A program made the position numbers and the translations under genes. A stretch of 64,000 nucleotides of DNA from Telluribacter humicola (lineage in GTDB: Bacteria > Bacteroidota > Bacteroidia > Cytophagales > Spirosomataceae), in assembly GCF_017355935.1 (NCBI RefSeq), contig NZ_JAFIQT010000001.1, positions 2,170,001-2,234,000 of the forward strand, in the 5' to 3' direction. This document shows positions 46,557 through 53,659 of the stretch, piece by piece. Below the pieces are notes generated by a model that saw only the letters and a program-made list of their open reading frames with translations, was not told the DNA's origin and searched no databases. Each line of letters starts with the position of its first letter. Positions within the stretch are counted from its first letter, which is position 1.

Positions 46557-46590
46557 AAAAGGTATTACCCAACTTTGGGCAACACCTTTT
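46557..46590 (-). terminator. Terminator of the DUF5677 gene
   Basis: On the minus strand AAAAGGTGTTGCCC pairs with GGGTAATACCTTTT (two G-U pairs), followed by more T residues; 46 bases after the stop codon. Confidence 0.75.
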
Positions 46591-46636
46591 GGTATGGATA
46601 AAACTGATTGTATGCTAGGAAAATAGCTGTATAAGA

Positions 46637-47569
46637 TTATTCTATTATCATTATTTGTTCATGACCACAAATATATTCAAGTCTATTTTGTACAGTTTTG
46701 CGCCATTCTATAAAATTATTATTGAGCTGAGGGGCTCTTTTCTGAATATAATAATCAAAAGTTCTCATTGAAATAACTATTGAAGTACTAGTAACGGATT
46801 GAGCCTCTTTTGGAAATCTTATCTGATAGATCTCACATTTTCCATTAGCTCCTTCTACGATTTTACCATGAAGTATATCGTTACCGTGTATAGAATTAGA
46901 TAAGTTTCTATAAAACACTTCATAAAGGGTTGGTATTTCAAGTGTGTCACATAGACGTTCCACGTCGCTCGGGCCTGAAAATAAGCGATACCAATTTGGA
47001 TTCCTTTCCTTATTCTTATAAAGAATTTGGTATTCGTTTTCGGCTTTGATGTATTTTGGCGTCAGTAACAAGTCCTCCTTGTATTTTATTTTATATTCAA
47101 GGTCATCAGGGGTTGGGAGGTTCACTCCTTTTGTATTGACATCTTTTTTAAATATTAATCTAAATCTTTTTCCAACTTCGCTATTAGGATCATGTTTCTT
47201 AAGGTCTTTAATTTCTTTATGAATTTGGCATACTAAAAAAGCCATAGATCGATCTTCTGTATTTTCTCTAAGCATATACTCTAAACCAAATGAAGTTTCT
47301 AAGGCTGTGCGAAGGATTATTTTACTTGGATCAATTGATGAATTTTTTATTAATATTGATATAGAGTCTATTAGCTCAAGGAAGTTTCTAAATAGTAACA
47401 TAGGGGGTAATTGTTCATCACCACCCCTTGCATGATTTAAGTCCCAATCAAGAATATGAGTACCAAAGTTTACAAATTCTTCAAGTGTATTAGAAAATAC
47501 TTGAAGAATTTTATGTTGTTGTTCGTCACTTATCTCCCTTGGAAGAATTTCAGGTATAGCCTTGTACAT
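46637..47569 (-). CDS. DUF5677-like protein, possible HEPN-type fold
   Basis: This all-alpha, probably cytosolic protein has 310 residues. The arrangement FRNFLELIDSISILIKN, LRTALETSFGLEYMLRE and YRNLSNSIHGNDILHG fits DUF5677, a family of unknown function. The last segment contains Arg221, Asn222 and His228, an R-N-x5-H pattern like the RNase motif of HEPN-domain toxins (Rx4-6H with a polar residue after Arg). HEPN activity is inference. Base composition is far more AT-rich than the neighbourhood and it is a lone gene between REP-like palindromes, next to a decayed toxin-antitoxin pair, so it may be horizontally acquired. Confidence 0.7.
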   Translation of the reverse strand: MYKAIPEILPREISDEQQHKILQVFSNTLEEFVNFGTHILDWDLNHARGGDEQLPPMLLFRNFLELIDSISILIKNSSIDPSKIILRTALETSFGLEYMLRENTEDRSMAFLVCQIHKEIKDLKKHDPNSEVGKRFRLIFKKDVNTKGVNLPTPDDLEYKIKYKEDLLLTPKYIKAENEYQILYKNKERNPNWYRLFSGPSDVERLCDTLEIPTLYEVFYRNLSNSIHGNDILHGKIVEGANGKCEIYQIRFPKEAQSVTSTSIVISMRTFDYYIQKRAPQLNNNFIEWRKTVQNRLEYICGHEQIMIIE

Positions 47570-47610
47570 TTTTAATATAAGTTATCAGCTTAAACAAGAT
47601 GAGTTACCTC

Positions 47611-47640
47611 CGCTAACCCCGATTTGCAATCGGGGCAAAA
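47611..47640. repeat. REP-like palindrome, GCTAACCCC family
   Basis: CGCTAACCCCGATT, TGC loop, AATCGGGG: an 8-base perfect stem at 47617-47624 and 47628-47635, with the same CGCTAACCCC lead as the element at 45530. Confidence 0.65.
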
Positions 47641-47746
47641 TCAGGTAGCGTTTGTAACGCGATAGGTGCTATGCTACATTATAACGAACACTGGTCACTA
47701 GTAACAACTAGGAAATCCCACCTGAATCCCAAAGTTGAAAGATATA

Positions 47747-48046
47747 TCAGGCTGCATTACTTTCAAAATGCCTGATATTTTCAAGAGCTACCTGCTTGTT
47801 CGTCAATTCTTCTTCAATATCATAGTCATCCTGCAACCCTAACCAGAACTTGGGGGAATTTCCGAAATAGTAACTCAACCGCAGGGCGGTATCTGCCGTA
47901 ATACGCCGCTTTTCTTTCAGGATCTCGGATACCCGGGTTTGGGGAATACCGATAGCTTTGGCGAGCCGATAGGCGGTGATTTGCAAAGGCACAAGAAACT
48001 CCTCCTGAAGTACTTCGCCCGGATGTATGTTTGGTAATTTTTCCAT
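47747..48046 (-). CDS. higA: HigA-family antitoxin (HTH)
   Basis: This 99-residue protein is a HigA/VapI-type antitoxin: the opening NIHPGEVLQEEFLVPLQIT, an HTH_3 domain (AYRLAKAIGIPQTRVSEILKEKRRITADTALRLSYYFG) and the family tail KFWLGLQDDYDIEEEL. HigA neutralises the HigB mRNA interferase and represses its own operon. In the usual order higB precedes higA; the matching position directly upstream (48062-48157) holds only a broken HigB remnant, so this antitoxin appears orphaned here. It may still act as a DNA-binding repressor or counter another HigB. Confidence 0.9.
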   Translation of the reverse strand: MEKLPNIHPGEVLQEEFLVPLQITAYRLAKAIGIPQTRVSEILKEKRRITADTALRLSYYFGNSPKFWLGLQDDYDIEEELTNKQVALENIRHFESNAA

Positions 48047-48061
48047 AAGCCGTCTTAGTGG

Positions 48062-48157
48062 TCAATGATAATCTATGATTTCTACCTCAGAAGCTTGCCC
48101 ATCGTTTCACTGGAAGATTATTCTCCATTGGTCATTGATCCGAATACTGTAAAATTC
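48062..48157 (-). pseudogene. higB: Truncated HigB toxin remnant with in-frame stop
   Basis: Minus-strand translation gives EFYSIRINDQWRIIFQ, a TGA stop (48107-48109), then NDGQASEVEIIDYH and a TGA stop at 48062-48064. This is the conserved C-terminus of HigB; family members read SIRINDQWRI.F.W.DG...VEIVDYH. The internal TGA stands exactly where HigB has Trp (TGG to TGA, one base). The first two thirds of the toxin gene are missing: homology stops near 48157, about 20 bases before the 3' end of the AraC gene. The final stop lies 15 bases before the higA ATG, the normal spacing. The toxin is therefore dead. Confidence 0.85.
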
Positions 48158-48177
48158 GGAAGTAGTACTAATTGTTT

Positions 48178-49047
48178 CTACTTCTTTGCCGCCGCCCACT
48201 GCCGGTACTTCTGTGGCGATAGCTGCATGATTTCCTTGAACTGCCGGTTGAAGTACGAGAGGCTGTTGAAACCCGCTTCGAAGCAGGCTTCGGTGACGGT
48301 GTAGTTGGGCTTCTGCAGGAGCTTACAGGCGTAGGCGATGCGGATCTCATTGAGGTAGCGGGTAAAGTGCTTGAGTGTGCGGCTCTTGAAGTACCTACAG
48401 AAGGCTGTTTCGCTCATGTTGGCGATGGCGGCCACGTCGGCAATGGTGATGCGCTCCGTAAAGTGCCGGTACACGTACTGGTTGATCTGCCACATGCGCT
48501 CCTCGTCGCGGCTGTGGTCAAAGTGGTAGCCCTGGTGGGTGAGGTAGTCGTAGTCGACGGTTTCGGACAGGGTCAAGAGTACATGCAGGATACCCATCAG
48601 TTTGCGGCTGTCGGGCTGGCCGGGCATCTCGTTGAGTACGTGGGCTACCTTCTGGCTGGCCTGTCTGCCAAACCGGATGCCCCGGCGGGCCCGCTCAAAG
48701 AGCTGCTTCATGCCCTGTAGCTCAGGACAGTTGATAAAAGCCTCCCCCAGAAAACAGTCGGTAAACTGGATGATCAACCCAAAGGGACGGGCGGTAGGGT
48801 ACTGCTGCGTGTACTCGCTGTGAGGCTGCAGTACGTGCGGAAAGTTAGCTCCCAGTAAGACCACCTCCCCTTCGTCAAACTCCCTGAATCCATCCCCCAT
48901 GACGCCGCTTACTTTTCCCTCGATGAAGTAGATCAGTTCCAGCTCCGGGTGGTAGTGCCAGCGCGTGGTTAGGTCAAAGGGCTCCCATTTAAATATAAAA
49001 GAACGATTCGCTTGCGGGTTGATCAGGCGGTAAGATGGCGATACCAT
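48178..49047 (-). CDS. AraC-family transcriptional regulator (cupin plus HTH)
   Basis: This 289-residue protein has an N-terminal cupin sugar-sensing domain (about 1-140: WHYHPELELIYFIEGKVSGVMGDGF) and a C-terminal double helix-turn-helix (about 190-285: ITIADVAAIANMSETAFCRYFK, VTEACFEAGFNSLSYFNRQFKE). It is divergent from the apiose gene cluster with a 139-base shared promoter region, so it is the obvious candidate activator of that cluster. It ends next to the truncated higB remnant, which marks a rearrangement point. Confidence 0.9.
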   Translation of the reverse strand: MVSPSYRLINPQANRSFIFKWEPFDLTTRWHYHPELELIYFIEGKVSGVMGDGFREFDEGEVVLLGANFPHVLQPHSEYTQQYPTARPFGLIIQFTDCFLGEAFINCPELQGMKQLFERARRGIRFGRQASQKVAHVLNEMPGQPDSRKLMGILHVLLTLSETVDYDYLTHQGYHFDHSRDEERMWQINQYVYRHFTERITIADVAAIANMSETAFCRYFKSRTLKHFTRYLNEIRIAYACKLLQKPNYTVTEACFEAGFNSLSYFNRQFKEIMQLSPQKYRQWAAAKK

Positions 49048-49186
49048 TGGTATACGTTAGTAATATTATGACGTGAACGTTCATAAAAGCACCACACCTT
49101 GCTAAAATACTTCAACTATCAGTAAGAAAACTGGTAGCGTCTGAACTAACGGTAGTGGATATTTGCATAAAAATAGATAGAATATT
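49048..49186. promoter_or_regulatory. Divergent promoter/operator region of the apiose cluster
   Basis: The 139 bases between the AraC gene and the cluster contain a perfect palindrome TGAACGTTCA (49074-49083), 26 bases from the AraC start codon, and a pair of loosely similar direct motifs, ACGTTAGTAATATT (about 49055) and ACGGTAGTGGATATT (about 49150). AraC-type regulators bind direct repeats, so these are candidate operators. No exact TAnnTTTG element was found. Confidence 0.4.
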
Positions 49187-50017
49187 TTGGATTTAGGCCT
49201 TAGTACGTATTCCTTTCCGTGGGCGGTAGGAATACCCGGTTCGAAGCCGGAGCGTCCGATTACGCCGGTGGAGCTGGTACACCAGACGGCCAATCACGGG
49301 CTGCATCACCTGCAGTTCGGGGACAACCTTCCCCTGCACCAGCTTTCGGAGGAGGAGTTAACGGAACTGCTGGCGGCCGCGTCCGCGTCAGGAGTCAATC
49401 TGGAAGTAGGTACGCGCCGGCTGACAAAGGAGCACATCACCCAATACCTGGGTCTGGCTGGGCGTTGCGGTTCACCCTTTCTGCGGGTGGTGATTGATGA
49501 CAACTGCTTTAAGCCCGGTAAAGATGAGGTAATCCGGATTATCAACTCTCTGTTGCCTGACTTGCAGGCGAACGGAGTCGTACTGGCCATCGAAAACCAC
49601 GACCGTTTTCCGGTGCGTCAGATCGAGGAGATCATACTGGCTACAAGTACCCAATGGGTAGGCGTATGCCTGGATACAGCCAACTCACTGGGAGCCGGGG
49701 AAGGCGTGCGGGAGGTGGTGGAGGTACTGGCCCCCTATACTGTTAATCTGCATATCAAAGACATTACGATCCGCCGCGTTAGTCACAAAATGGGCTTCGA
49801 GGTAGACGGCTGTGCCGCCGGAAAAGGTATGCTGCCCATCCCCTGGATCGTGGAACAACTTAGCCAGCACAACTGCTGCCGAACCGCTACGCTGGAAGTA
49901 TGGTCACACCCTGAAAGTACCCTGTACGGTACCCTGGCCAAGGAAGCCAGCTGGGTAGAAGAAAGCATTGCCTATCTGCAGTACGTGATGGGGCAGGCAG
50001 ATACTGACATGTCGTAG
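49187..50017 (+). CDS. oiaC: TIM-barrel isomerase-family protein; candidate 3-oxo-isoapionate decarboxylase
   Basis: This 276-residue cytosolic protein has the xylose-isomerase-like TIM-barrel fold. It opens with LGLSTYSFPWAVGIPG, typical of sugar phosphate isomerase/epimerases; the metal ligands appear in VLAIENHDRF (Glu), GVCLDTANSLG (Asp), NLHIKDI (His) and ATLEVWSH (Glu). The start is a TTG at 49187, since no ATG fits. It is the first gene of the cluster, and its neighbour is D-apionate oxidoisomerase. In known apionate pathways the product of that enzyme, 3-oxo-isoapionate, is decarboxylated to L-erythrulose by OiaC, a member of this superfamily. That assignment rests on context and a general similarity (LEVGTRRLTKEHITQYL). 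A generic epimerase is the alternative. Confidence 0.65.
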   Translation: MDLGLSTYSFPWAVGIPGSKPERPITPVELVHQTANHGLHHLQFGDNLPLHQLSEEELTELLAAASASGVNLEVGTRRLTKEHITQYLGLAGRCGSPFLRVVIDDNCFKPGKDEVIRIINSLLPDLQANGVVLAIENHDRFPVRQIEEIILATSTQWVGVCLDTANSLGAGEGVREVVEVLAPYTVNLHIKDITIRRVSHKMGFEVDGCAAGKGMLPIPWIVEQLSQHNCCRTATLEVWSHPESTLYGTLAKEASWVEESIAYLQYVMGQADTDMS

Positions 50018-50062
50018 CGTGTCCCGACAAAAATCTTCATTTAGAAAAAGCATAACACAAAA

Positions 50063-50100
50063 GAGCTAACACCTACTAGCTAAAAACTAACATCTAAAAA
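50063..50100 (+). repeat. Heptad-like leader tract upstream of apnO
   Basis: GAGCTAACACCTACTAGCTA, then AAAACTAACATCTAAAAA, directly abuts the apnO ATG at 50101. It is the same G-poor AGCTAAC-type tract seen before xerD and aroQ, in the sense orientation. Confidence 0.6.
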
Positions 50101-50940
50101 ATGAGCAAGACAAAAGTAGCCCTGATAGGAGCCGGAGGTAAAATGGGATGCCGGCTGGTTGACAACTTCCTGAAATACGACCAGTACCAGGTTGACTGCG
50201 TGGAGATAGGCGAGCGGGGCATCGAGAACCTGGCCCAGCGGGGCGTACTGACTACCGGGGCAGAGGTAACGGTACCCGAAGCCGACGTAGTAATCCTGGC
50301 TGTACCTGATGTGACCATCGGGCAGATTTCCCAGGAGATCATTCCCCGGATGAAACCCAACGCGCTGGTGATGACCCTGGACCCGGCCGCTCCGCTGGAT
50401 GGCGTGATCGCCCACCGCGACGACCTGGGCTACGTGATCGCGCACCCTTGCCACCCGTCCATCTTCAACTGGGAGCCTACTGAAGAGGCCTTCCGGGATT
50501 TTTATGGCGGTATTTCGGCCAAACAGTCCATTGTGGTAGCCCTCATGCACGGCAGCGAGGAGCATTACGGGCTGGGCGAGCAGGTAGCGCAGGATATGTA
50601 CGCCCCTATCAAGGACACGCACCGCATTACGCTGGAGCAGATGGCGATCCTGGAACCGGCGATGGTTGAGACGCTGGCGCAAACCTGCATGGAAGTAGTG
50701 AAGGAAGGCTATGATCGTATTGTAGAGCTGGGGGTACCTGAGGCAGCCGCCCGTGACTTTGTACTGGGTCACCTGCGTATCCAGATCGCGGTACTCTTCA
50801 AGGAAGTAAACGGTACCTTCTCCGATGCGGCCTACAAGATCAGCAAGCGCGCCAAGCCGCTGCTGTTCCGCGATGGCTGGCAGAAGATATTCGAGATGGA
50901 TGATATCAAAGAGCAGGTGCGGGATATTACGAATAAGTAG
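50101..50940 (+). CDS. apnO: D-apionate oxidoisomerase
   Basis: This 279-residue cytosolic enzyme has an N-terminal Rossmann fold (KVALIGAGGKMGCRLVDN) and a helical C-terminal domain of the 6-phosphogluconate-dehydrogenase type. It matches, from memory, the ApnO family: VVILAVPDVTIG, ALVMTLDPAAPLDG, AHPCHPSIFNWE, RDFYGGISAKQSIVVALM and MYAPIKDTHRITLEQMAILEPAMVETL. ApnO oxidises and rearranges D-apionate to 3-oxo-isoapionate. It is second in the cluster, between the candidate decarboxylase and the apiosidase, as expected for a pathway gene. A generic NADP-dependent dehydrogenase is the only real alternative. Confidence 0.83.
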   Translation: MSKTKVALIGAGGKMGCRLVDNFLKYDQYQVDCVEIGERGIENLAQRGVLTTGAEVTVPEADVVILAVPDVTIGQISQEIIPRMKPNALVMTLDPAAPLDGVIAHRDDLGYVIAHPCHPSIFNWEPTEEAFRDFYGGISAKQSIVVALMHGSEEHYGLGEQVAQDMYAPIKDTHRITLEQMAILEPAMVETLAQTCMEVVKEGYDRIVELGVPEAAARDFVLGHLRIQIAVLFKEVNGTFSDAAYKISKRAKPLLFRDGWQKIFEMDDIKEQVRDITNK

Positions 50941-50942
50941 GT

Positions 50943-50975
50943 TTTAGGAGTTAGCTAATAGCTATTAGCCACTAG
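50943..50975 (-). repeat. Heptad-like tract downstream of apnO (antisense orientation)
   Basis: TTTTAGGAGTTAGCTAATAG followed by CTATTAGCCACTA begins two bases after the apnO stop; it reads as the AGCTAAC-type tract on the minus strand. Confidence 0.55.
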
Positions 50976-51041
50976 TTTCGTCTTATCAGCTTGAGCCGGG
51001 CTTGGTACCATTTCACTTGAATTAATCTCTATTTCAAAATC

Positions 51042-52412
51042 ATGAAACGAATAATTTCTCTACTACTCCTTTGCAGTTGGCTGGCTCTGCCTTGCTTTGG
51101 CCAACTCAAAGTCAGTGATAACAAACGGTACCTGGTGACGCAGGATGGCAAGCCTTTCTTCTGGCTGGGTGATACGGCCTGGGAACTGTTTCACCGACTG
51201 AACCGCGAGGATGCCGACCGGTACCTGAAGAACCGGGCCGATAAAGGATTTACGGTCATACAGGCGGTAGCACTGGCCGAGCTGGATGGATTGCATACCC
51301 CCAACCCCTATGGCGAGGTACCTCTTGAAAACGACGATCCTACTAAACCACGCGAAGCATACTTTCAGCATGTCGATTATATTGTAGACAAAGCGGCTTC
51401 GCTGGGTCTGCACATTGCGCTGCTTCCTACCTGGGGCGACAAGTTGAATAAAAGTACGTGGGGAGCAGGACCTGAAATATTCACTACCAGCAATGCCCGC
51501 GCCTTCGGGAAGTACCTGGGCAACCGCTATAAGAATAGGAAGAATATCATCTGGATCATGGGCGGCGACCGGAATCCCCGCGATAACAGCCAGGATGTGG
51601 AGGTATGGCGGGCCATGGCCGCCGGTGTAACCGAAGGCGTAGGTAGTCCCAATGCCGCGCTGATGTCGTACCACCCGCAGCCTAATAGTCTGGAAGACGC
51701 GGGCTCAGCCAAGTGGTTTCATAACGATGCCTGGCTGGATTTCAATATGTTCCAGACCGGCCACTGCCGCGAAAACAACGTGTGGGACCGCGTGCAGGTA
51801 GCCTACAACAAGACGCCCATTAAGCCCGTCCTGGATGGTGAAACCCTGTACGAAGACCATCCGGTATGCTTCAATGCGAAGGATCTGGGTACCTCCAGTG
51901 CCTACGATATCCGCAAGCACGCTTATCTAGACCTGTTTGCCGGTGCCTTCGGACATACCTACGGCTGCCATCCGGTATGGCAGATGTACGGTCCCGGTCG
52001 TCAGCCCGTCAATGGTCCGCACTTCTACTGGTACGATGCGCTGGACCTGCCTGGAGCTACCCAGATGACTTACGTGCGTCGTCTGATGGAGTCTCGACCC
52101 ATGCTGGACCGCGTACCCGACCAGTGCCTGATCACCAACGCCCGCGAAGCGCACGACCGCATCCAGGCTACGCGTGGTAAAGATTACCTATTTGTGTACA
52201 CCACGCAAGGCAAAGACTTTACGGTGAATATGGGTAAGATATCCGGACAGAACCTAAAGGCTACCTGGTACAACCCCAAAAATGGTGAAACCAAAGAGGG
52301 AGAGTCAGTAGAGAACAAGGGACAAAAGAAATTTACCCCGCCCAGCAACGGCTACGGCCACGATTGGGTACTGGTACTGGACGATGCCTCCAGAAATTAT
52401 CCTAAGCCCTAA
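51042..52412 (+). CDS. GH140-type apiosidase (DUF4038), secreted
   Basis: This 456-residue protein has a signal peptide (about 1-20, LALPCFGQ). The DUF4038 (apiosidase-like) TIM barrel follows: KRYLVTQDGKPFFWLGDTAW, FTVIQAVALAELDG, IALLPTWGD, NIIWIMGGDRNPRDN and PIKPVLDGETLYEDHP. By analogy with GH140 the catalytic acids are probably Asp176 (GGD) and Glu267 (DGET); this is inferred. A C-terminal beta domain (DYLFVYTTQGKDFTVN ... WYNPKNGE) matches the collagen-binding-like domain usual in the family. The enzyme would release terminal D-apiose from pectic chains such as rhamnogalacturonan II in the periplasm or at the surface. It stands among apiose catabolic genes, which supports the specific assignment. 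Confidence 0.83.
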   Translation: MKRIISLLLLCSWLALPCFGQLKVSDNKRYLVTQDGKPFFWLGDTAWELFHRLNREDADRYLKNRADKGFTVIQAVALAELDGLHTPNPYGEVPLENDDPTKPREAYFQHVDYIVDKAASLGLHIALLPTWGDKLNKSTWGAGPEIFTTSNARAFGKYLGNRYKNRKNIIWIMGGDRNPRDNSQDVEVWRAMAAGVTEGVGSPNAALMSYHPQPNSLEDAGSAKWFHNDAWLDFNMFQTGHCRENNVWDRVQVAYNKTPIKPVLDGETLYEDHPVCFNAKDLGTSSAYDIRKHAYLDLFAGAFGHTYGCHPVWQMYGPGRQPVNGPHFYWYDALDLPGATQMTYVRRLMESRPMLDRVPDQCLITNAREAHDRIQATRGKDYLFVYTTQGKDFTVNMGKISGQNLKATWYNPKNGETKEGESVENKGQKKFTPPSNGYGHDWVLVLDDASRNYPKP

Positions 52413-52422
52413 GTACTTCCAA

Positions 52423-52467
52423 AAAGGGGCAGGCTGTGGATCCAATGGGTAAACGGTCTGTCCCTTT
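52423..52467 (+). terminator. Possible terminator or attenuator after apiosidase gene
   Basis: AAAGGGGCAG (52423-52432) pairs with CTGTCCCTTT (52458-52467) with one G-U pair; the loop is 25 bases and a T-rich stretch follows. It may separate the first three genes of the cluster from the rest. Confidence 0.5.
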
Positions 52468-52518
52468 CTCTTTTATCCTGACAAGACTCCTTACAAATAG
52501 GTTGACTGATTCACTTTC

Positions 52519-53550
52519 ATGAAGAAATTGCGCTTTGCGGTACTAGGAACCGGCTTCTGGGCCAACTACCAGATCCCTGCCTGGCAGGAACTGGAAGGCG
52601 TGGAGCTGGTAGCCGTGTACAACCGCACCCGCTCCAAAGCCGAGGCCATAGCTAAACGCTTTGGCGTACCCGGCGTCTATGACGATGTGAATGAGCTGCT
52701 GAAACAGGAGGAGCTGGATTTTGTAGATATTATTACGGACGTAGATACACATCCGGTATTCGTGAAGCTGGCCGCTGAGCATGGACTGGATGTAATCTGT
52801 CAGAAGCCTATGGCCTCGTCGCTGGCTCAGGCCCAGGCGATGGTGGATGTATGTCAGCAGGCGGGAGTAAAGTTCTTTATTCACGAAAACTTCCGCTGGC
52901 AGGCGCCCATTCGGGCCGTTAAGAAAGCCCTGGACTCGGGAGTGATCGGTGAGCCTTTTAAGGCGCGGGTGACCTTCTGCTCGGGCTTTCCTGTATTTGA
53001 CAACCAGCCCTTCCTGGCCGAACTGGAGCAGTTTATCCTGACGGATATTGGTTCGCACGTACTGGACGTATGCCGCTTCCTGTTTGGCGAGGCCCGGAGC
53101 CTGTACTGTCTGGCCCGTCGGGTCAATCCGAAGATCAAGGGCGAAGATGTCGCTAATGTGCTGATGGAAATGGAGAGTGGCCTGCACTGCTACGCCGAAA
53201 TGTCCTACGCCTCCATTCTTGAAAAAGAAGCCTTCCCCCAAACGCTGGTACTGGTAGAAGGAGAAAAGGGCTCCATCTGGCTAACCAATGATTTTGAGTT
53301 GAAGATAACGACCCGGTCTGGCAAGACACGCGAAGGTACTACTTCGGAGTTCATTAAGCCGGACCTGTACTCCTGGGTAGATATGGATTATGCCGTGGTA
53401 CACTCGAGCATCGTCGACTGCAACCGCGATATCCTGAGAGGTTTACAGGGCGGTCAGGCCGAAACCACCGGCGAGGACAACTTTAAGACCATGCAGCTCG
53501 TGTGGGGAAGCTACCAGTCCGCGGCGGAGGGTAGGGTACTTATGCTATGA
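52519..53550 (+). CDS. apsD: Gfo/Idh/MocA oxidoreductase; candidate D-apiose dehydrogenase
   Basis: This 343-residue cytosolic enzyme has the N-terminal NAD(P)-binding fold (FAVLGTGFWANYQIPAWQEL) and the usual C-terminal beta-sheet domain. The conserved E-K-P motif reads CQKPM, with Gln replacing Glu. The later motif HENFRWQAPIRAVKKAL is typical of a sugar-oxidising subgroup, and ILTDIGSHVLDVCRFLFG holds the catalytic Asp/His region. D-apiose dehydrogenase (ApsD) is a member of this superfamily and makes D-apionolactone, the substrate of ApnL. The assignment to ApsD rests mainly on gene context. It lies just upstream of the ABC transporter genes. Confidence 0.72.
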   Translation: MKKLRFAVLGTGFWANYQIPAWQELEGVELVAVYNRTRSKAEAIAKRFGVPGVYDDVNELLKQEELDFVDIITDVDTHPVFVKLAAEHGLDVICQKPMASSLAQAQAMVDVCQQAGVKFFIHENFRWQAPIRAVKKALDSGVIGEPFKARVTFCSGFPVFDNQPFLAELEQFILTDIGSHVLDVCRFLFGEARSLYCLARRVNPKIKGEDVANVLMEMESGLHCYAEMSYASILEKEAFPQTLVLVEGEKGSIWLTNDFELKITTRSGKTREGTTSEFIKPDLYSWVDMDYAVVHSSIVDCNRDILRGLQGGQAETTGEDNFKTMQLVWGSYQSAAEGRVLML

Positions 53551-53583
53551 ATTTATCTAAACCATAGAGGGAAATGAGTTTTT

Positions 53584-53659
53584 CGCTGTGTCCTCTGTGC
53601 TTTACCCTTTTTAACTCTGTGGTAGAAAAATAAAATTAACTAAAAGCTATCGGCTACCA
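53584..53659. repeat. CTCTGTG short-period tract and AGCTA-type leader before ABC ATPase gene
   Basis: CGCTGTGTCCTCTGTGCTTT and later AACTCTGTGG form a heptad-like tract, then TTAACTAAAAGCTATCGGCT leads into the ATG at 53660. The latter belongs to the same leader family as that before apnO. Confidence 0.5.

Larger units (their letters stand above)
46166..46636. other. AT-rich gap in accessory islet
   Basis: These 471 bases have no credible gene. They contain a GTAAAAGC/GCTTTTAC palindrome (46310-46326), a half-copy of the GCTAACCCC-family REP element (46393-46417) and the terminator of the DUF5677 gene (46557-46590). Confidence 0.55.

Noticed and set aside
48065-48304. Plus-strand open frame of 79 residues
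   Set aside because: It is antisense to the higB remnant and to the end of the AraC gene, with no recognisable sequence; the minus-strand reading explains the region.
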